A DNA stretch of 5,936 bases, from contig JBJXGC010000186.1 of NCBI GenBank assembly GCA_046154545.1, forward strand, positions 1 to 5,936, in the 5' to 3' direction. Position numbers and translations under genes: made by a program. The notes under the pieces are model-generated. The model was not told the DNA's origin and ran no database searches. It worked only from the letters and a program-made list of their open reading frames with translations. Positions 4,602-5,936 of this stretch are shown piece after piece; position 1 is the stretch's first letter; every line of letters begins with the position of its first letter. Source of the DNA: JBJXGC01 sp046154545 (GTDB taxonomy: Bacteria > Chloroflexota > Dehalococcoidia > Tepidiformales > Tepidiformaceae).

Positions 4602-5891
4602 TCAGACGAAGAGGTGCAACGGGATGTGGAGCGGGTGCACCGAGGCGCCGCTTTCGAGGTTGCCGCGCTCCGTGAGCTCCTCCTGCACCCCGGGGCCGAT
4701 GACCACGTTGCGGCCGATGTGCAGGCCCGATGGGATGGTCACACGCTTGCCCACGATCGTGATCCCGGAGTTCACGATGTCGGGCCGTTCGAAGTTCGGG
4801 GTCAGTTCGTCCCCCTCGCCCACCACCGCGTCCCTGCCGACCACCACCTCCTTGTCGAGGATGCAGCGATCGACGACGGCGCCGGACTGGATGACGCAGC
4901 GGTGGTGGATGACGGAATCGCGGACCTCGGCGCCCGGCTCCACGATCACATCGGGCGAAATCACCGAGCGGAGGACCGTGCCGTCGATCTTCGAGCCCGC
5001 CGAGATCAGCGAATCCTGCACCAGCGCCTGGGGCCCGAACAGCGCCGGTGGCGTAATCGCCCCCGCCGTCCGCAGCCGGACATCGGGCTCATCGAACCGG
5101 AGCGGCGGCTGGCGCGAGATCAGGTCCATATTCGCCGACCAGTACGACTCGACGGTGCCCACATCTCGCCAGTAGCCCTGGTACTGGTAGCCGAAGACGC
5201 GGTGCGTTTCGAACATCCGGGGGATGATGTCCCGGCCGAAATCGTGCGTGCTCGCATCGCCGAGGTCGGCGTCGGCCTGGAGCTGTTCGACGAGCACGTC
5301 TTTATTGAAGCAGTAGATGCCCATGGAGACCCAGGGTGAGCGCGGTTGGGCAGGCTTCTCTTCGAAGTCGATAACGCGCCCCGTGGAATCGAGGTCGAGG
5401 ACGCCGTAGCGATGGGCCTCTTCGCGTGGCACCGAATACACCGCAACGGTCGCGTCGGCGTTCTGGGCGCGATGGTAGGCGATCATGTTGCGATAGGCCG
5501 TCAGATAGATGTGGTCCCCGGCGAGGATGAGGACCTCCGTCGCCCGCGACTCCTCGATCACGTAGAGGTTCTGGTAAATGGCGTCGGCCGTGCCCTGGTA
5601 CCAGTCCATGTCAGCGCGGCCGAGGTACGGCTGGAGGATCTGGATGCCGCCATCGAGCGCGTCAAGGCCCCAGGCCCGGCCCGCGCCGATGTGGTTCACG
5701 AGCGACCGTGGCCGGTACTGGGTGAGGACGGCGACGTTGGTGATACCGCTGTTGGCACAGTTGCTCAGGGAGAAATCGACGATCCGGTACTGGCCGCCGA
5801 AGACGACGGCCGGCTTCGCCCGCTGTTCAGAGAGGACTGACAGGCGGTCGCCCTGGCCGCCGGCCAGGATCATGGCCACTACGTGCTGCAT
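4602..5891 (-). CDS. glgC: Glucose-1-phosphate adenylyltransferase (ADP-glucose pyrophosphorylase)
   Basis: This 429-residue cytoplasmic enzyme makes ADP-glucose from ATP and glucose-1-phosphate, the committed step of bacterial glycogen synthesis. The nucleotide-binding loop is LAGGQGDRLSVLSEQRAKPAV (9-29), then FGGQYRIVDFSLSNCANSGI (31-50). WYQGTADAIYQNL is at 97-109, and LAGDHIY (124-130) has the catalytic Asp126, equivalent to E. coli Asp142. FEEKP (176-180) has the glucose-1-phosphate-binding Lys179, equivalent to Lys195. WVSMGIYCF is at 187-195 and YWRDVGTVESYW at 240-251. The C-terminal part from about 290 is a left-handed beta-helix of hexapeptide repeats. The E. coli activator-site Lys39 aligns with Gln23, so fructose-1,6-bisphosphate control may differ. 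The ATG at 5891 has GGAGG (5903-5899) 7 bases upstream. Confidence 0.96.
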   Translation of the reverse strand: MQHVVAMILAGGQGDRLSVLSEQRAKPAVVFGGQYRIVDFSLSNCANSGITNVAVLTQYRPRSLVNHIGAGRAWGLDALDGGIQILQPYLGRADMDWYQGTADAIYQNLYVIEESRATEVLILAGDHIYLTAYRNMIAYHRAQNADATVAVYSVPREEAHRYGVLDLDSTGRVIDFEEKPAQPRSPWVSMGIYCFNKDVLVEQLQADADLGDASTHDFGRDIIPRMFETHRVFGYQYQGYWRDVGTVESYWSANMDLISRQPPLRFDEPDVRLRTAGAITPPALFGPQALVQDSLISAGSKIDGTVLRSVISPDVIVEPGAEVRDSVIHHRCVIQSGAVVDRCILDKEVVVGRDAVVGEGDELTPNFERPDIVNSGITIVGKRVTIPSGLHIGRNVVIGPGVQEELTERGNLESGASVHPLHIPLHLFV

Positions 5892-5898
5892 CGAGGGG

Positions 5899-5903
5899 CC
5901 TCC
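5899..5903 (-). promoter_or_regulatory. glgC: Ribosome-binding site of glgC
   Basis: GGAGG on the minus strand lies 7 bases before ATG 5891, which supports that start. Confidence 0.6.
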
Positions 5904-5920
5904 GAATCGTCTCCGGCGGC

Positions 5921-5926
5921 ATTCTA
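5921..5926 (-). promoter_or_regulatory. Possible -10 element of the glgC gene string
   Basis: TAGAAT on the minus strand differs from TATAAT at one base and lies about 30 bases before the glgC ATG. Any -35 element would fall beyond the right edge of the window, so this stays tentative. Confidence 0.3.
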
Positions 5927-5936
5927 CGCGGCAGAC

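Noticed and set aside
4213..5339. Long plus-strand frames opposite DUF2203 and glgC
   Set aside because: They have no recognisable domain and lie opposite well-supported genes.

Overview
The window is GC-rich bacterial DNA (about two thirds G+C by eye), densely coding, with frequent GTG starts and four-base GTGA stop/start overlaps. The form of GlgC (GGQGDRLSVLSEQRAKPAV at the N-terminus), a DUF2203 gene beside it, a 4-hydroxybutyryl-CoA dehydratase-like HpaB-family protein and several small toxin-antitoxin genes fit a Chloroflexota bacterium (Thermomicrobia or Dehalococcoidia/Tepidiforma-like). This placement is an inference from family flavour, not a computed result.

Layout. Positions 1-520 (minus) hold a two-gene unit: an unrecognised protein of about 100 residues and, overlapping it by four bases, the start of a STAS-like DUF4325 protein that runs off the left edge. 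Positions 521-638 are a divergent intergenic region. At 639-2093 (plus) is a 484-residue HpaB/4-hydroxybutyryl-CoA dehydratase superfamily protein that lacks the cysteine ligands of the iron-sulfur dehydratases. Positions 2094-3273 (minus) are a toxin-antitoxin cluster. Reading with transcription it contains an intact hicB-hicA pair (3273-2828), the C-terminal stub of a DUF4258 toxin (about 2802-2665), an intact YgiT-type zinc-finger antitoxin (2665-2441), and a decayed second hicB with a 15-codon hicA stub (2390-2107). That stub ends next to the hpaB-like stop codon.

Positions 3293-5891 (minus) are a compact gene string: glgC, a DUF2203 protein 5 bases downstream, an alpha/beta hydrolase 68 bases further on, and then hicBA only 19 bases after the hydrolase. 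glgC has a good ribosome-binding site and a possible -10 element at the right edge.

How the genes work together. glgC makes ADP-glucose for glycogen or other alpha-glucan synthesis. The DUF2203 gene is probably translated together with it. The hydrolase has a complete catalytic triad but no specific substrate can be assigned. The most notable content is the layered toxin-antitoxin cluster, where one complete pair sits beside two eroded modules, and the HpaB-family enzyme whose active-site residues match neither of the two best-known activities. I saw no rRNA, tRNA, CRISPR array, insertion sequence or replication origin.
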